Made by a program: the position numbers and the translations under genes
The notes under the pieces: generated by a model
Told to the model about the DNA's origin: nothing
What the model saw: only the letters and a program-made list of their open reading frames with translations
Databases searched by the model: none
In this document: piece after piece, positions 30,771-45,300 of the stretch
Layout of the letters: every line of letters begins with the position of its first letter
Numbering within the stretch: position 1 is the first letter of the stretch
Assembly: GCA_024305405.1 (NCBI GenBank)
Contig: JAKNDB010000098.1
Coordinates: forward strand, 744,001 to 808,000
DNA length: 64,000 bases
Reading direction: 5' to 3'
Origin: Dirofilaria immitis
Lineage: Eukaryota; Nematoda; Chromadorea; Rhabditida; Onchocercidae

Positions 30771-33700
30771 AAGTGTTATTTTACTACTACCAATTTACCA
30801 TTTATTTTATACAATTAATGTTGACATATATCATTCGTATAGTTTATTATATTTTATTATCACTGATTAAAATGAGATATAAACTATTGTTATGCATGAA
30901 CAAAGAACTTAAATATACGCATATGCATAAAGTTATTTTTAATAAGATTTTATGTTAAAATTAATTGCAAATTATGGCACTACTAAAATTCGCGTAAAAG
31001 TTTATGTCAGAATTTCACTAAGTTGAACTTTTGTAATATCCTTTCAGATTTTTACTTTATTGGCTTGATATTTCTTTTTGCATGTTTTATAATATACGGT
31101 ATTAGTTTATACAAGTCTCTAGTATGAACTGACGATTCATCTGAATACTTTACAGTCACAACTTTATCTGAAAAAAAAAAAAAAAAAAAACGTAAAGATA
31201 GAAATGTTACATATACTAATCTCTAAAATTTTAAAATTCTTTGATAGATTTGATAAAATTTCTCATTATGGCTTTCAATTTTCAAATTTTAAAATATAAT
31301 TTTTTTAATTTTCTCATAAATGATTCCTATCCAACGGTATATTATATAAATTCAAATTCATTTTACTTTCATTCTAAATGAAATATTTGTTTCTGATATT
31401 TTAATGATTTTTTTATTTCGTAAAATTTTCGAATCAATCAATTTTATCTTTATGTCATTTACTTTTTCATTCGTCAATTGCATAAGATTTGATCATTTAT
31501 ATGAAATTTATTGATTGAATTCATCAAATTCTTTCATACTACAAATTTGTATTAAAAAAATGATTATACCGCTGATATAATGATTAGTAAAAGAGATTAT
31601 ATTTCATTTATTCTCGTATTATAATTTAGCCATCATCCTTACATGTGAACTATCCTCTGAGGGAAAAAATACAATACTGTGTTAATCGGTTGATCATGTT
31701 TTCTAAGAAATTACAGGAAATATTATGCGTAAATCCTTTCTCTATATTTGTTTAATATTGGACTTACTATTTAGTGCTTTAATCCTTAATTACAAATACA
31801 GAAATACTGTTGAAATCTTCTCTCAATTTCAACCTTTTCTTATAATATAATTATATTAGTTAAAACTTGATCATCATAGATATCATAGACAGTGTTAAAT
31901 GCAAGTTTGCTCTTTCCGATTTTCTTGAGTTGTCATAGTTATTTTTCCTAAATGTTTCTAAGTCTATGCAATTATTTCGGTATTATTGGATATACTTTTT
32001 CTTATATGTTGAATTATTTTTGTTTTTATTATTTCAACATTTTAGTAAATTTATTTTCATTTCTTCAGCTCATTTTTTCGGATTTATATTTCAGAATTTC
32101 TGCGATTTCGAGATTCTTGATTATAATTGCAACAATTGATCAGTAATGATATTGTTTCGAAAATTGATTAATTTGATTTGATAGATTTGTAAGGATTGTA
32201 TTAGTAAAAGGTTAAAGAATTTTCCTTTTAATTATTTGAATTTGATAACAGAGAAATTTCTCTTTGATTAAGCTGAATGGTTGATTTGAGTTATCGCTAT
32301 TTATTGTAGCGATGCGAATATTGACTGTTGGTTGCGTTAAAGCATTAAACGATTTATTTTATTTGAACTTATCAAGACGACGCAGACAATTCGATGAATA
32401 TAATAAGACAATACAATTAAAATATTGTCGTTGTAGAAGCTGCTCATTGCGATGTAACTAAAAGTAGCGAAACCTTCCGATCTTTTTATAATGAAGATGT
32501 TAGACATAGGCGTGGTTAGCTAAATGATATAGCAACAATGGCTGATCATATATAATCACTTTGCTTTATAGTATGCCAGCTAACATTGAGAAACTCTTTT
32601 GATATTGGCGATCCTTGGTGTTCTGTTGTTATAAGTGATAGTCTTACTTATCATACATTAGTTGTACGAGGGATTTAATTATCAGAACAAAGAAAAGAGA
32701 TTAATGATAATATTTAAACATGTATAAGCTTCGATCATTACAATATTCTTCTAAACACTACTAGATAAGCCCTGTTAGAGCAAACAAAAGAGAGAATTAA
32801 AATAAATGATTCCTTACATTAAATATCGTAACATTTGTTTATGGTCAGATTAAGACAATTGTTCCTTAGTATTTAGATAAAATTTTTCCCTAATGAATGC
32901 ACATAACATAGTAGTATTCTTTCTATAGTTTCTCTACGAATAATTTATCAATAAAACTGGAGAAGAAGATATTCTCCGAGAAATATCAATGATAATTGAA
33001 TTATCCTATGATTTAATGCAATTCTGTTAACTTTAAAATAACTTTTTCAAAAAAAACTTCTTCATTCATTTTGTTATTAAATTAATTAATCGTAATTTAG
33101 AGATAAAAAAATTCGAGATGATATAGAGATATAGATAAAGTCGAAGTATTGAATCATTCTTAATTTGACTGTTATTCTTTTTTTTTCTGCCATATCATTC
33201 ATTCCTTTATTCATTTCTTTTAGTTGAAAGTTTTGTCATCTGAATTCTATTTCTTCCTTCTTTAAAATATGGTAATTTATGAATTGATAACTAAATGTTT
33301 TTTGATAATGAATTAAAAATAGATTTTTAGCAGATCTTTTCTTACACTGCATGATTAGATTAGGTTATTTAATTATGGAAAACATTTTAAGCAATTATTT
33401 TTTAAATTAATTTTTTTTGACTCAACTATATGATTATGAATTATTCCTAAGTATCTTATATATATAGATGCACTCAATTATTGTTTATCACAAAAATATA
33501 TCATTGATAAAGGATTTTTAAAAATAATTTTGAATTGGAAAATGATATCTTTTGAAAATTCTTTGTTGCCGTTTTTAAGAGTGTCAACAAAAATGTATTA
33601 AAAAGTTGAATTTTAATAACTCATTCGATTAGCACTGGTAGCAAAGTTGTTTTTACAAATATTTATTTCATATCTTATACTTCTCTTTGACGACGACTTG

Positions 33701-36126
33701 ATAGTTCACTAATGCATTAATATGAATCGATATAAATAAACTTCACGATGAGAAAAAGATTAAATGTAAGTCTTCACGCCTATTTAAGTAAACTAAATTC
33801 CTGTTTATGACTGAATAAAGAGAACAAAGATTATTTTGTTATCTTTAATTATTTCTCTTAGTTTTTATATAACAACCATTTTTTCGGTTCCAATTTTTGC
33901 TGCGATCCAGGATTCTTGAGTTCAACTGCGCCTCTAAACCAATATTTTCATGTACTATTTGTTTCGATTAAACTTCTTTTTTTCGAAGTGAATTAATTTC
34001 AAAAAATAGAATAACGAATTAAAACATTGGAGCAAATTACTACTACATAGCTTTTTATTATTTTATTATATTACTATGAATTTTAAATATTTTTGCATCT
34101 TGCTATGGAGAGCAGGTAAAATATTGAGTATCGACTCTTATTTCCGTCCTTTCATTCATTCATTTTTTTTTATTGAATTATTCACTAAGTCGTCATGTTC
34201 CACCTTCTATTTACGGAATCATGAAACTAGAAAAGTTAGAGAGAGAGAGAGAAAATAGTAAAATGAGAAGAGAGGAAAGGATAGATGTTTGTTAATACTT
34301 AAAGATCAGAAGTGCGAATTTCATCCACACTTCATAACTATCACATGACTCAAACTTTTAAGGAAAACAATCTTTCTATTTGCTAAATGTGGATATGCTA
34401 TAGAAATATGCTCACTTTATCAATGTAATTAATTCCTTGTTAACACACAGCTTCTCGAATATTTAAATTCAAAAAAAAAAAAGGTTACCTTTCCACATCT
34501 TAATAACCTTATATCGATAGCTGATTAAATGTATCAAATCAATTGACCAATTCAAAGTTCCGCTACTATCTATCTTAAAATAAAATTTCTTTTATCATAC
34601 AAAGATAATTGAATATGATCATTCCAAGTTTCATATTTTGGAGAATTTCTTCAGAAGACTCTGTCGCCTTTATTTATTTATCTTGTCCATTCGACATCTG
34701 CACAATTAATGAAGATTATTATGCCTATCTGTTATCAGCAAAAACAACTCAATACTATTTGTTATTATTTGCAACAAGCGACAATACTGCAACTACATTC
34801 ATTAAACTTCTTATTATCTATTTTGAAAAGCTGACGACAATTGGGGGAAAAATGATGGAAAACAAATATTTACAGTATAACAAGACAAGATAAATAACAT
34901 TATGCCAGTCCAACAATTCTCAAAATGTATTGGTTGATCTCCACATACGTAATATATCCATATTAAAAATAATGAAATATTTAAGGACTAATTCATTTAC
35001 CTAAGTTTATTTCATGAATTTTAAAACTTAAAGTTAACAATTCTATAGGATTGCAAGCTGCACAACAACTAATTGAACTTATACAATTATACGTAATGAA
35101 TAAGAAAAGAAATTTTTAACTAAAGCAAGAGAGTACACCCAAATTTTAAAACTCGATTTTAAAAAATATCGAAATATTCAAAAATACATCCAAACGTTAT
35201 TTTAAATATGTGAAATATAAATAATTATAGAACAACTAAATTCCAAAAAAAAATATGAAAAAAAAACAATAAGCTGAAAAGAGAAACAAGACGATTTTAA
35301 CGCATATATACACATAACGATTTTTCACTCACAAGAAAATGAATTTAAAAAGAAAGACTTCAGGCAAATGCATTTTGTCTGAACAAAATGACATTTCTTG
35401 AGCTAAAGTGTCATTAAAAGCATTTAATGTTGTTATTTAATCAAATCTTCCTCTCATCCTATCACAGTAGAGCTTTTCTGGACAAAATAAATTTGCAGAA
35501 CTATAAAAGAAATCTAGTGAAACCATAAATTAAATCCCACCAGAAAAAGAAATAATTGGGATTATGAGATTTAATCAAGTATTCCCATACTACTTAATGC
35601 TCTACTACTTTGTTTATAATTTACTTTGCATGGATAGCATTACTAATTAAAATAAATAAGTGCAGATAAAAAATACTATTATATACTTTAAAATACATAA
35701 ACGAAAATTATAAAATATATAAATAAAAGTTTAGAGAGCTTCCATCACATTCATGTATGCCATTATTAATGATAATTCATGGTTTAGTATTAAAATTCAA
35801 ATGTTGAAAAATATGCAAAAGGAAGAGGCTGATCAGTTAGAACAAATTTTATAAAATTATACTACATCAAAAAAATTGACCAACATGACACATCTAAAAT
35901 TATAAATTATCTTATTTGAAAAGTGATTGATTATACCCTGAAAAATTTCAAATTCTGTACTAGGACGTACTGTTGAACCCCGATGACTGAGGAGTCTAAA
36001 GAGATGATCAATAATTGAAAATTCTATAACAAGATATGAGCAAAAAAAAGTGCGGAAAGGAAGAGATGTCTGACGTAGGATAAGGAAGATACGAAGTAGA
36101 ATTACAACCGCCTTTTTGTTTTGATT
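30771..36126. other. Intergenic
   Basis: It begins with copy 2 of the mcm-2 3' flank segment (30785-31340), including an A20 run at 31171-31190. Otherwise no supported exon. A 49-codon frame at 32312-32461 with a CRCRSCSLRC cluster and the frames at 34076-34258 and 34609-34893 have no family or splice support. Confidence 0.5.
30785..31340. repeat. Copy 2 of duplicated mcm-2 3' flank segment
   Basis: Direct-oriented partner of 15960-16500. It abuts the 5' end of receptor copy C and carries an expanded A run where copy 1 has seven A. Confidence 0.75.
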
Positions 36127-38930
36127 TCATTCATCTATCATTCCCTCTTCACAGCCATCTAATATTTGCATAATTTTCATTCGTGCCTGAAAAAAGAAAT
36201 CAAATAAAATTAAAATTTTGCGCTAAATAGAAACTTTACTGCAAAAACAATATGAGTATTCGATTTTTCAGAATGCAAAACTTGTCTTAGTATAAGTGTA
36301 CTTCCATGCCGAGTCCACAATCACACACCGATCGTTTTCTGATGCAGATGGACAAAAGTAAGCTCTTTTTATCTGTCAGTAACCAGTTGTCCTGCCTTAA
36401 TCAATACAGATACGAAAGAAAATTTTTTGATGAATCAATGAAATATACCATGCTCCTATAATGTGAGTTCATTTTTTTCAGCCGTATACCAACAAAACGA
36501 GCAAAAAGCATTTCTTCATCATTAATCCAATCAGCATCCGAAATACTTGTATTGTTCATTGAATTTACTTGTTGGAATGTTTTCGTTAAATTCATCTGCT
36601 GTTGCTGCTGTTTCTTCATATTTCGTGCTCGAAATCTAACACTTGAATAAATAGGTAGTCGATAAGGTGAATTTCGGGTGGGATGTGATATCAACGATTT
36701 GAAATTGACTGGATTACCCGTTCTGGCTAAAGCTACTGCTGGGCAACTTGTAGATGAGCTCTGATGTGGGATGACTGTTGATGAAGATACGCTATTAACT
36801 ACATCGTGATATTCTTTAGATTTCACAGGACAGGAAGCATGCATATGTACTATATCTTCCGCTTCGAGACCTGCTTCAGAAGTACATGGTGATGAGACTA
36901 CGTTGGGTCCATCAAATACTGACAAGCGAGATGGTCCATCATGTAACCGTTGTTGTTCGTGAGATGGTGTCGAACAACCACTGCGCAACCGAGCGTTTCT
37001 TAGATTACTTTCGTCTTGTGCTGAGGCAGTTGATGCTTGAGGAGAAGAAGATGATGGACTTCTATATGATTCTTTCGATATTTTACCATTACATGCACTA
37101 ATGTCAGAGCAATTCATATCGCTATCTCCATCGGTTTCAAAACCATCTGGAAAGCAACAACTGAATAAATAAAAAAATCTATCTAACTAGCGCACTAAAT
37201 TCAAACAAAATTATGGTATAAAAAAATATGATATAAATATCTCCTTAAGTCTGCGAAAAATTCATAAAATTCTGGACGGATAGTAGCATTTTATACCTAA
37301 TCCCATAGCATCTAGAATCAATATCCTTGCAAATGTTTTCAAATAATTTCATATTTATAAAAATTTACTTTCCACTGTTGTCGTTAATTCTCTTTTTTTC
37401 CAACTGTAGCTGCAGCTTCTTGCTTCAAATTTGCAGTAGCTTCAGCGACAGCAAGTACCGATTGAAGAGTTGACATGACCGGTTTCAAATCATCAAAACA
37501 TTCAGACAATGAACTTTCATTTGCTACAAATTATAAAAATTTAAAGGAAGAATGATGCTATATTCTATGAAAAAATAATACCAAGAATTTAGAATAAATT
37601 AGAAAATTGTAACCATTAGAAATAATCACTCTAATAAAAATTTTCAGTAAAAACTCCATTGTTAATGAGAATTCAAACAAAGCATTAAAAAAATTTATTA
37701 CTACAACTATTTTTATTTCACTGAATGAATTAAACTTCGATACTCAAAAAGAACGAATTTAATAATATGTATACATACTGTCAGTTGGTAATTCTGTAGG
37801 CGACAACTTGACAGCAAAATTTTCATAAAATGCGTCACTGTTCCCAGTAGTACTAATATTGTCAAGAGTATAACAAGGAGTTGAACTATTCGGTGCAATT
37901 GGTCTGTAAATGGAATTTTTAAATATTTGAAAAAAAAAATAAATGCTAAATCGACAAATTTGGTATCAAAAATATGTGATGTATAACCTTTTCTTCTGGC
38001 TTTACCTGTCTTTACAGTATTTCAAAACTGATATAAAATGTTATAAATGAATAATAACTTGTACTAAAAATGTGAACTTATGCACATACAAAATATTTTT
38101 CGTACATAGATGAATGATATCGATTGATCAAAATAATACTGACAAAAACTTATAACTAACAAAAATAAATTGTAAAAATGTAAAAGTTTACATTGCCCCT
38201 TGAAGATATGGATCAAGCCAGTTCAATAATGGAAAATGACTCCATTTTTGAGGTTGACTAAAATTTTGAGCAATCGATATTTTCAGTTCCTTGCGATATC
38301 GATCACGAAGTTGTAACCAACGCTTCTTGGCGAATTCTCCTATAAATGATGCTATAATTAGCTTATTATGATAAAATTCTAAATAATCAAACATAAACGC
38401 TTTCAAATTTTAAATAAATTTTTTTATTTGAAGAAAGCATTAATTAGTACAGTAAATTTATCGGATTTGTAATAGTTACAGAGATATCGATGCGAAATAA
38501 ATGTTTCACTAATATGTTGAAACAACTCAAAAACTTCAAAAGGAGTCTGCCGACAAATATCCAAGATAGTTCCAACTGTTAATTAGCTTATCCAGAGTGG
38601 ATAATGCGGAAAATTAGACATACTCGATTACGTTAAATTATAGCATAGTATCAAGTGATGGGACAGTTTTCATAAGTCATTCATCTTTTTGGTAGTTAAT
38701 TTAAATTATAATAAAAATTTTAAAGTTGCATTAAAAAAAAAGATAAATTGATAACCTGATACGCCACGTCCTATTTTAGCTGCAACTTCTTCCCAAACTT
38801 TGCTTCTATCAACATTCTCGATAGTCCTACGCTGATTGCTGTACAGAGCAGGATATTCGCGAACGGTAGTGATAAGGATCTCGTTGAACGATGGTTCACC
38901 CGGAGGGTTCAAAAAACATGGCGAAGGCAT
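36127..38930 (-). CDS. MADF-BESS domain transcription factor
   Basis: Six minus-strand exons: 38756-38930, 38192-38339, 37779-37903, 37369-37523, 36449-37160 and 36127-36186. After one correction they give about 457 residues and all phases agree. Residues about 12-105 are a MADF (Myb/SANT-like) DNA-binding domain: EILITTVREYPALYSNQRR, RSKVWEEVAAKIGRGVSG, then FAKKRWLQLRDRYRKELK. A Ser/Thr-rich low-complexity linker with a short glutamine run (KKQQQQQM) follows. The C-terminus carries a BESS-like protein-interaction motif: LFARFVGIRLKKMNSHY then ARMKIMQILDGCEEGM. MADF-BESS proteins bind DNA and recruit co-regulators; the target is unknown. The T7 run at 37393-37399 (A7 in sense) has one base too many and creates a false stop. 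The start at 38930 follows a probable trans-splice acceptor. Confidence 0.88.
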
Positions 38931-38943
38931 TTGATAATATGTG

Positions 38944-38945
38944 CT
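38944..38945 (-). promoter_or_regulatory. Probable trans-splice acceptor of MADF-BESS gene
   Basis: On the minus strand TTTGTTTTAG is followed by a 13-nt leader and the ATG. This is the same leader length as at mcm-2. Confidence 0.4.
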
Positions 38946-39274
38946 AAAACAAATTTGTATTCTAATAGGATGTTTTAATTGGACAATTCTTTCTCACGCT
39001 CTTTTATCGAGATTATAACATTTTTCACAATCGTTGATCATATTTTGATAAGGAATGAAAACATTCTCATTTCACACTCTCATAATGTTAATGATAAGTG
39101 TTGTTAAATATTACTACTGATTTCACATTTTCATAATTCAGATTAAATAAATCTCCGTTCATTTCACAGTTCGAAAAGTGAATAAATACGAGGAGAAAAA
39201 GAAATAAAAATGCATTTTTTTTAAAATGTATCTTTAATATAATACAGAAATAGTGTTAAATTTCAATATTACAA

Positions 39275-39482
39275 GCTAAAAAATGATGGCTAAATCAATA
39301 TCATATTCAATATGATAAGCTAAAGAATGATGAATAAATCAATATGATAAGCTGAGGAATGATGGCTAAATCAATATCATATTCAATATGATAAGCTAAA
39401 GAATGATGAATAAATCAATATGATAAGCTGAGGAATGATGGCTAAATCAATATCATATTCAATATGATGAGCTAAAGAATGA
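39275..39482. repeat. Tandem repeat, 76-bp unit, about 2.7 copies
   Basis: GATGGCTAAATCAATATC recurs at 39285, 39361 and 39437, exactly 76 bp apart. Each unit contains the near-palindrome ATCATATTCAATATGAT. Confidence 0.9.
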
Positions 39483-42095
39483 TGGAAAAAGAAAATTAAA
39501 ATGAAGTAAAAAATTAAAGTTGAATAAAAGATATGAAAAAAAATCGTCTCATTTCTCTTTTTTGTTAATTTCTTCGCTAAATTTAATATGTTATCATTAT
39601 GCAGAAATTATTCAAAAAATAAATAAAGAAGCTTTTTTTTGGAAATATATCACAATTTATGCAATAATTTTTCAAATCTTGTCTTTATTATGGTTCAATC
39701 ATCGACAAAATTGTACATTTATATGAAATTTTTGTCACATTTTGCTTCATCATGTTCATTATAGCAAAAGAAAGTTCCCTCATATAATGATAAGATAAAG
39801 TTCCTCATGTAATGATAAGATTGTTGAAGGAAGATATTTGAAGTTCTTGGTGGTTAAATTTTTTTGCATATTTTATTAGCTTTATAATGCTCATATAATA
39901 ATATACTGATTGATTTGTAATAAAATTTCATCAATATTTTAAACCTATCAATAATCTAATTATTTGGATGATTAATGTAGAGGATGATTTTGATTAAGGC
40001 AAATTAGCATCTAATTAGCAGGAATAATTGCATTGGTGATAATTCTTAGCAAACAAAAAAAGATGGAATAAATTAAACCATTAAATTTATCATATCATTA
40101 AATCTCTGCACAGTTATCAGTTCGAAAATAAAAAATAGTACGGATCAGGAAACATGTAAAAACGAAGGGTTCATTATGAAAACTTTTTAAATCAATCTGA
40201 AAATATTACATGCTGTAGCAATGTTTGCAATTGTTTTAATTGAGAAGATAAAAAGTTTTAAATAAGATGATAAACGTTATTGTATACTGTAATATATCAA
40301 TAGTAATAGACATTGTATCATTGAGAATTAGTAGCGTAGCAAAGATACTTATTTATTTATCTATTGTATTAGATGAACTTATGTTGCACCGAAATGAAAG
40401 AAGTTCGTTTGCTCATAACATAACAATTGTTGGTAATAGTTATCATAAACAATGACATGCAATATATTATCATATATTGCAATTCATTCATCTCACAAAT
40501 TTATTGCTTCATTTAAACTTAAATTTTTAACAATTTATTTCATTAAAATGCTAGCAATTATTGATTTAATTCAGATGATAAAGAATTCAGAAGATAATAA
40601 ATAAACAAAAAAAAAAATTAATCATCACTAATTGCAATCAACAGAAATTTGAGGGAAGAAATAAAATAAGAAGGAAAGAAATAATTTGAATATTATGAAA
40701 CGGAGATGTTCATAGAAGTGATAGAAAAAAAAGGTTAATATATATAAACTTTACCATTATAGAATTTATTTTCAAAAATTAAAATCGAAAGAAAAAAAAG
40801 ATTTCAAATGTTTACTTTGTAATTCCGCAAAAACAATAACATTAAATTATTTATAGAAGAAATGAACTGTAGAAGATGGAGATGTTAGATGTCTCTTCAG
40901 GTCAGCATCATCATAAATCCAAACTAAACAAACTATTACCGGCACATCTCCTTCTTCCTCTCTCTCTCTCTCTCTCTTTTTTTTCCTTAACCTCTTCAAT
41001 CTTTACAAACTGCAAAGAAAAATGCAATGGTGAAGCAGAAAATTAAAAATATTTGGAATCAATAACAGTGTGAGTTTCAGAAACGATGGAATAAGCAGAC
41101 ACACTTATAGATACATCAAAAATGAATAGGATAATGAGTAAATGTGAGAGATCCGGAAGGATCAAAGGTCATATCATGTCAAAATGTTTGGAGAATGAAA
41201 CAAATTAAAAGGAGAAATGCAATGCAAGTTAAAGAAAAACAATCAGATTGACATATGAGAAATAAGAAGTTAGACGTTATTATACAAGGTGTGAAACGAA
41301 TAATAGTAATTCCTCATCATCATCAACATCATCAGTCAAAAAGACGATATAATTGATATTCCTTGATGAAGAACAGAACATTGCTATCTTCATAGGTCAA
41401 TCCAAGAATAGCTCATATCGTTAGATGACATGGAATAGTATAACTTATTTCCTATCTTAAATTATTTTTGAAATAATTCATAAATAAGGGATATATTTAT
41501 ATATATATAGGAATACGAAAATTCTCAACTTGCAATATTTTGTAATAAATTAATAATATTTATAATGGAATGAATGTAATAATTTACTTTCTTTTTTTTT
41601 CTATTCCGGAAATTCAACAGCTAAAAATAAGGGAAAAGAAAAAAGAATAAAAGAAATTAATTATTGATTCGATTAATCTTAACTTTGTAATAAATCAAAT
41701 TTGATAAAAGATTATTAATTTACCTGTGAAAATTTTGCAGACAAATCATTAATTATTCATTTTAAACTATCCATAATTCAATTGGTTGAACTAAAATCTA
41801 TCAAAAATTCTTTTATCATTTTTTCAAATCATAGTATAAATTAGGAAAATAATTAGTAAAGAATTAAATCTGGATTCAAAGACGGAAAAGAAACTGAAGA
41901 AGAAGAAGAAGAAGAAGAAGGAGTAGAATGCATCAAACGAAGGGACAAAAGGAAAAAGGTGACTGACTTCATGACAACGATCACAACAGTTAACAATCAA
42001 CAATAACAGCCGCAACAATATTAGATGAGAGAGGGAAATGAAAATGACATCGGATATGTATTTATGCGAAGAGTAAATGATACAAGTTAAATTGA

Positions 42096-42385
42096 TAAAG
42101 TTGTTGAGGTAAAAATTGAAATAAATCGAATTAAGATATGATAAGATAGGCCGGTTAGAATCTTCCTTCATTCTCATTGTATTATTACAAAAAATAATTA
42201 ACTATTTAATGAGGTAAAATTGAAATGAGTCGAATTAAAATGGTGATAAGATGCTGATAAGCTATATATGCGAAAGTTGTTAAGGTAAAATTGAAGTAAG
42301 TCAAATCAAAATAGTGATAAGATAATCATAAGAACAGATTGATTAAAATTTCCTTCATTCTCATCCTATTATTACAATGAATAAG
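42096..42385. repeat. Diverged tandem repeat, about 2.5 copies
   Basis: GAGGTAAAATTGAAATGAGTCGAATTAAAAT-type segments begin near 42107, 42212 and 42287. The first and third are followed by a TTCCTTCATTCTCAT segment and a TATTATTACAA segment. Confidence 0.7.
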
Positions 42386-42664
42386 TAAATATTTTATTAA
42401 GAGAAAAAAAAGAAAACGGAAAAAGGAATAGAATAGAACGAAAAAGAATAGGAATATTTAATTATCAATAATTTAAAATTGGTGATACGGACGGAATAAA
42501 TAAATATAATATATACAAGAGGTAGATAGCAAAGCAAGTAAGCAGCAATAGAACCGGCTGAATGACAATGACAACCTGCGAAATGCTTTCTTTGCTCGCC
42601 GGTTGCAGTGAGATAGACGGACGGATACGTTTTAGTTTGAAAACGGAGCAAAAGGATATAGAGT

Positions 42665-42760
42665 GTATGTATTTATGTATGTATGCATGTATGTATGTAT
42701 GTATGTATGTATGTATTTATGTATGTATGCATGTATGTATGTATGTATGTATGTATGTAT
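42665..42760. repeat. (GTAT)n microsatellite
   Basis: About 24 units of ATGT/GTAT, interrupted by GTATTTAT and GCAT variants. Confidence 0.95.
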
Positions 42761-42945
42761 ATTTAGTAAGGAGTAAAATTGCAGCCATCCACAAAATTAT
42801 AACATCATCGAGAGCAGGAAAAAGAATTTTCAACCCCAATCGGTTTTGTCCGTTCAACGAAAGCAATCAACATTTTTGTTTGCAGCTCCGGCATCAACCG
42901 ACAACCATCAAAATGACGCACCACCATTATCATCACCATCACAAT

Positions 42946-42974
42946 CACTATCACCATCATCATCATCATCATCA
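42946..42974. repeat. (ATC)n microsatellite
   Basis: An ATC/CAT run that reads as polyhistidine in one frame. It is part of a longer CAC/CAT-rich stretch from 42920. Confidence 0.85.
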
Positions 42975-43056
42975 TATTACCGACACACTACCGCTTCTCT
43001 ATCCTCTTACTCTTATACTACCTCCGTATTTCCGGTTATATCGCCTCATTACTGAC

Positions 43057-43127
43057 ATACACATACACATACATATATACATACACACACATACACACAT
43101 GCATATATATATATATATATATATATG
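43057..43127. repeat. (ACAT)n and (AT)n microsatellites
   Basis: Compound ACATAC/ACACAT repeat followed by about 11 AT units. Confidence 0.9.
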
Positions 43128-43993
43128 CGTATAAACAGACATACAAATCCTGTTATTATTGAATGCTGAAGTCTCGATAAAACAGACATACAGATAGATT
43201 GATATATATATTATTTAGAGGATAACAGCTGTAACCGGCTTAGGCATTCTTCCATAATTTCTATTCCGATTTATTCGCCAAAAATTGTTATCATCAAAAA
43301 CCGTTTAAATTATGGTAATGAAAGATAGGTTTTTATTATCCATAACTATATTATAAATAAAAATGATTGGATTATCAATTTCAGGAAATCTGTATTAAAT
43401 TTGATATTTCATAGAAAATTTAGGAAAACATATTGGATATATTGATATGATTACAATACTGATAAATTAAACAATAATTATGATAGTTCACATTAAACAT
43501 ATCCATTATTTATTATAATAAAAATGTTAATCCCAAAAAAGCATAGTATGATCATTCAATTCAATTTGTTTAATCACTATTTTGATCAGAAGGAAGATAG
43601 TTATAAAAGTGATATTTCACAATAAATAATATATTGATTGAAGTAAATAAACCAATTGAAATTGTTGATTAACAGTTTAAGCAAAGCAATATTCATAAAT
43701 AAGAATAAATAATTAATTACTTAACTTCATCGATTAAATTTGCATACATATCTCTAACAATTGTTCATTTGATAATTCACATATTTGTATAAATTGTTTG
43801 ATTTTTATTATATAATGATATTTTTGATGCATAATAATTTTTATATTTGATATTATCAGTTGATATTAGTCAGCTCTTTCTATATTGTATAAATTGAACG
43901 GATATAAATAATCATCTGTTAATTTAATTCGAATTATATCGCTTAATAACTGATATTAAATATCCAAAATTTAAAGTCCATCTTTCCGATATA

Positions 43994-43995
<2 letters not shown>

Positions 43996-44032
<37 letters not shown>
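43996..44032. repeat. (AT)n microsatellite
   Basis: About 18 uninterrupted AT units. Confidence 0.95.
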
Positions 44033-44035
<3 letters not shown>

Positions 44036-45196
44036 AAACAAGTCATTAAGATTGCCTAAAGCGAATATATGACAATTTCTTTAATTGCTGAAATAAATAA
44101 ATGATCATTTATCAAGTTATAATTATCAATGATCATTCAAAATTTTGAATATTAATATCATATGGAGCCGGAAGAAAACAATTACCTGATAAGGTGAACT
44201 TTTATTAGAATACATATTAAGATAAAGAATATGATGAACTAAGTAGATATTAGCATTTCATCATCTTTTCCAACGAGAATTAAAAATTGAATTGTATCTA
44301 ATCAATCATAATAATTTCTTATATGGTTGTTTATTTCGGATTTTGTTAAAATGATTAAATATTATCAATAGATTATCACTAGAATGAATAGTAAGAAAGA
44401 AAGATAGAACAAAGCAATAAAATTGACGAATAAAAACAATAGCATGTTTGAATTACGATCAGGTTTTGCTATCATAATAGTAAATAGAAATGATCATATT
44501 TTCGATGGCAAATTATAAGCATTTCTTTATATCTCTAATTTACATCATCATTCCGGTTATCATTCGAAGTTTCTCTAAATGAAAATTGAAATTGGATAAA
44601 TAATATCCGAAATTATAGCAAACGGAAAACTAATTAAACTTGTTACCTTTCTTTCATTCCTTCGTCATCATTATCGTCATCATCATTATCATTATCATTA
44701 TGAGCATCATTATTAATCAATTTTGTATTGTTGTCATTGCTATTTCAATCTTGTTCTTTCATTTATCCGTCGTGTAGTTCCGTTTTCATGTTCATGCAAT
44801 AATAATGCGAAATGAATGTTCAAACTAATATCATAAAGATTCGTTCTCGAGAAAGCGCTTCTTTCCTATATGAGAATAGAATAAAATTATTTCAGATAAT
44901 TTTCAGGAAAATATATTTGATAATATCAATATAATATTTTTGTAACATTACAATAACATCTCTTTCTTCGAATCTTATTATGTAGATTTCGACTTAATCA
45001 GAAATGATATATCTGATACGTTATATGAGATAACAACTACTTTAGCATTATCACAACTATCATATCAGTTTGTCAACGATAAAAGATACGTTTACATTCA
45101 ACAACAGCAACAACAACAATAACAATGCTATCATTTACATAGAAGTTTAAAAACTATGTAGCTCTATAGTTATATCAATGAAATATTATTAATATT

Positions 45197-45300
45197 ATCA
45201 AATATCATCTCTATCATTGTATCATCATTTATATCAGTTAGATTATCAGACTAATCAAATATCATCTCTATCATTGTATCATCATTTATATCAGTTAGTT
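45197..45300. repeat. 57-bp tandem duplication
   Basis: A segment starting ATCAAATATCATCTCTATC occurs at 45197 and again at 45254, with at least 44 bp identical. Confidence 0.9.

Noticed and set aside
42562..43134. 190-residue plus-strand frame with a histidine run
   Set aside because: Built from ATGT and CAT simple repeats; the frame changes character at each repeat and no conserved domain is visible.
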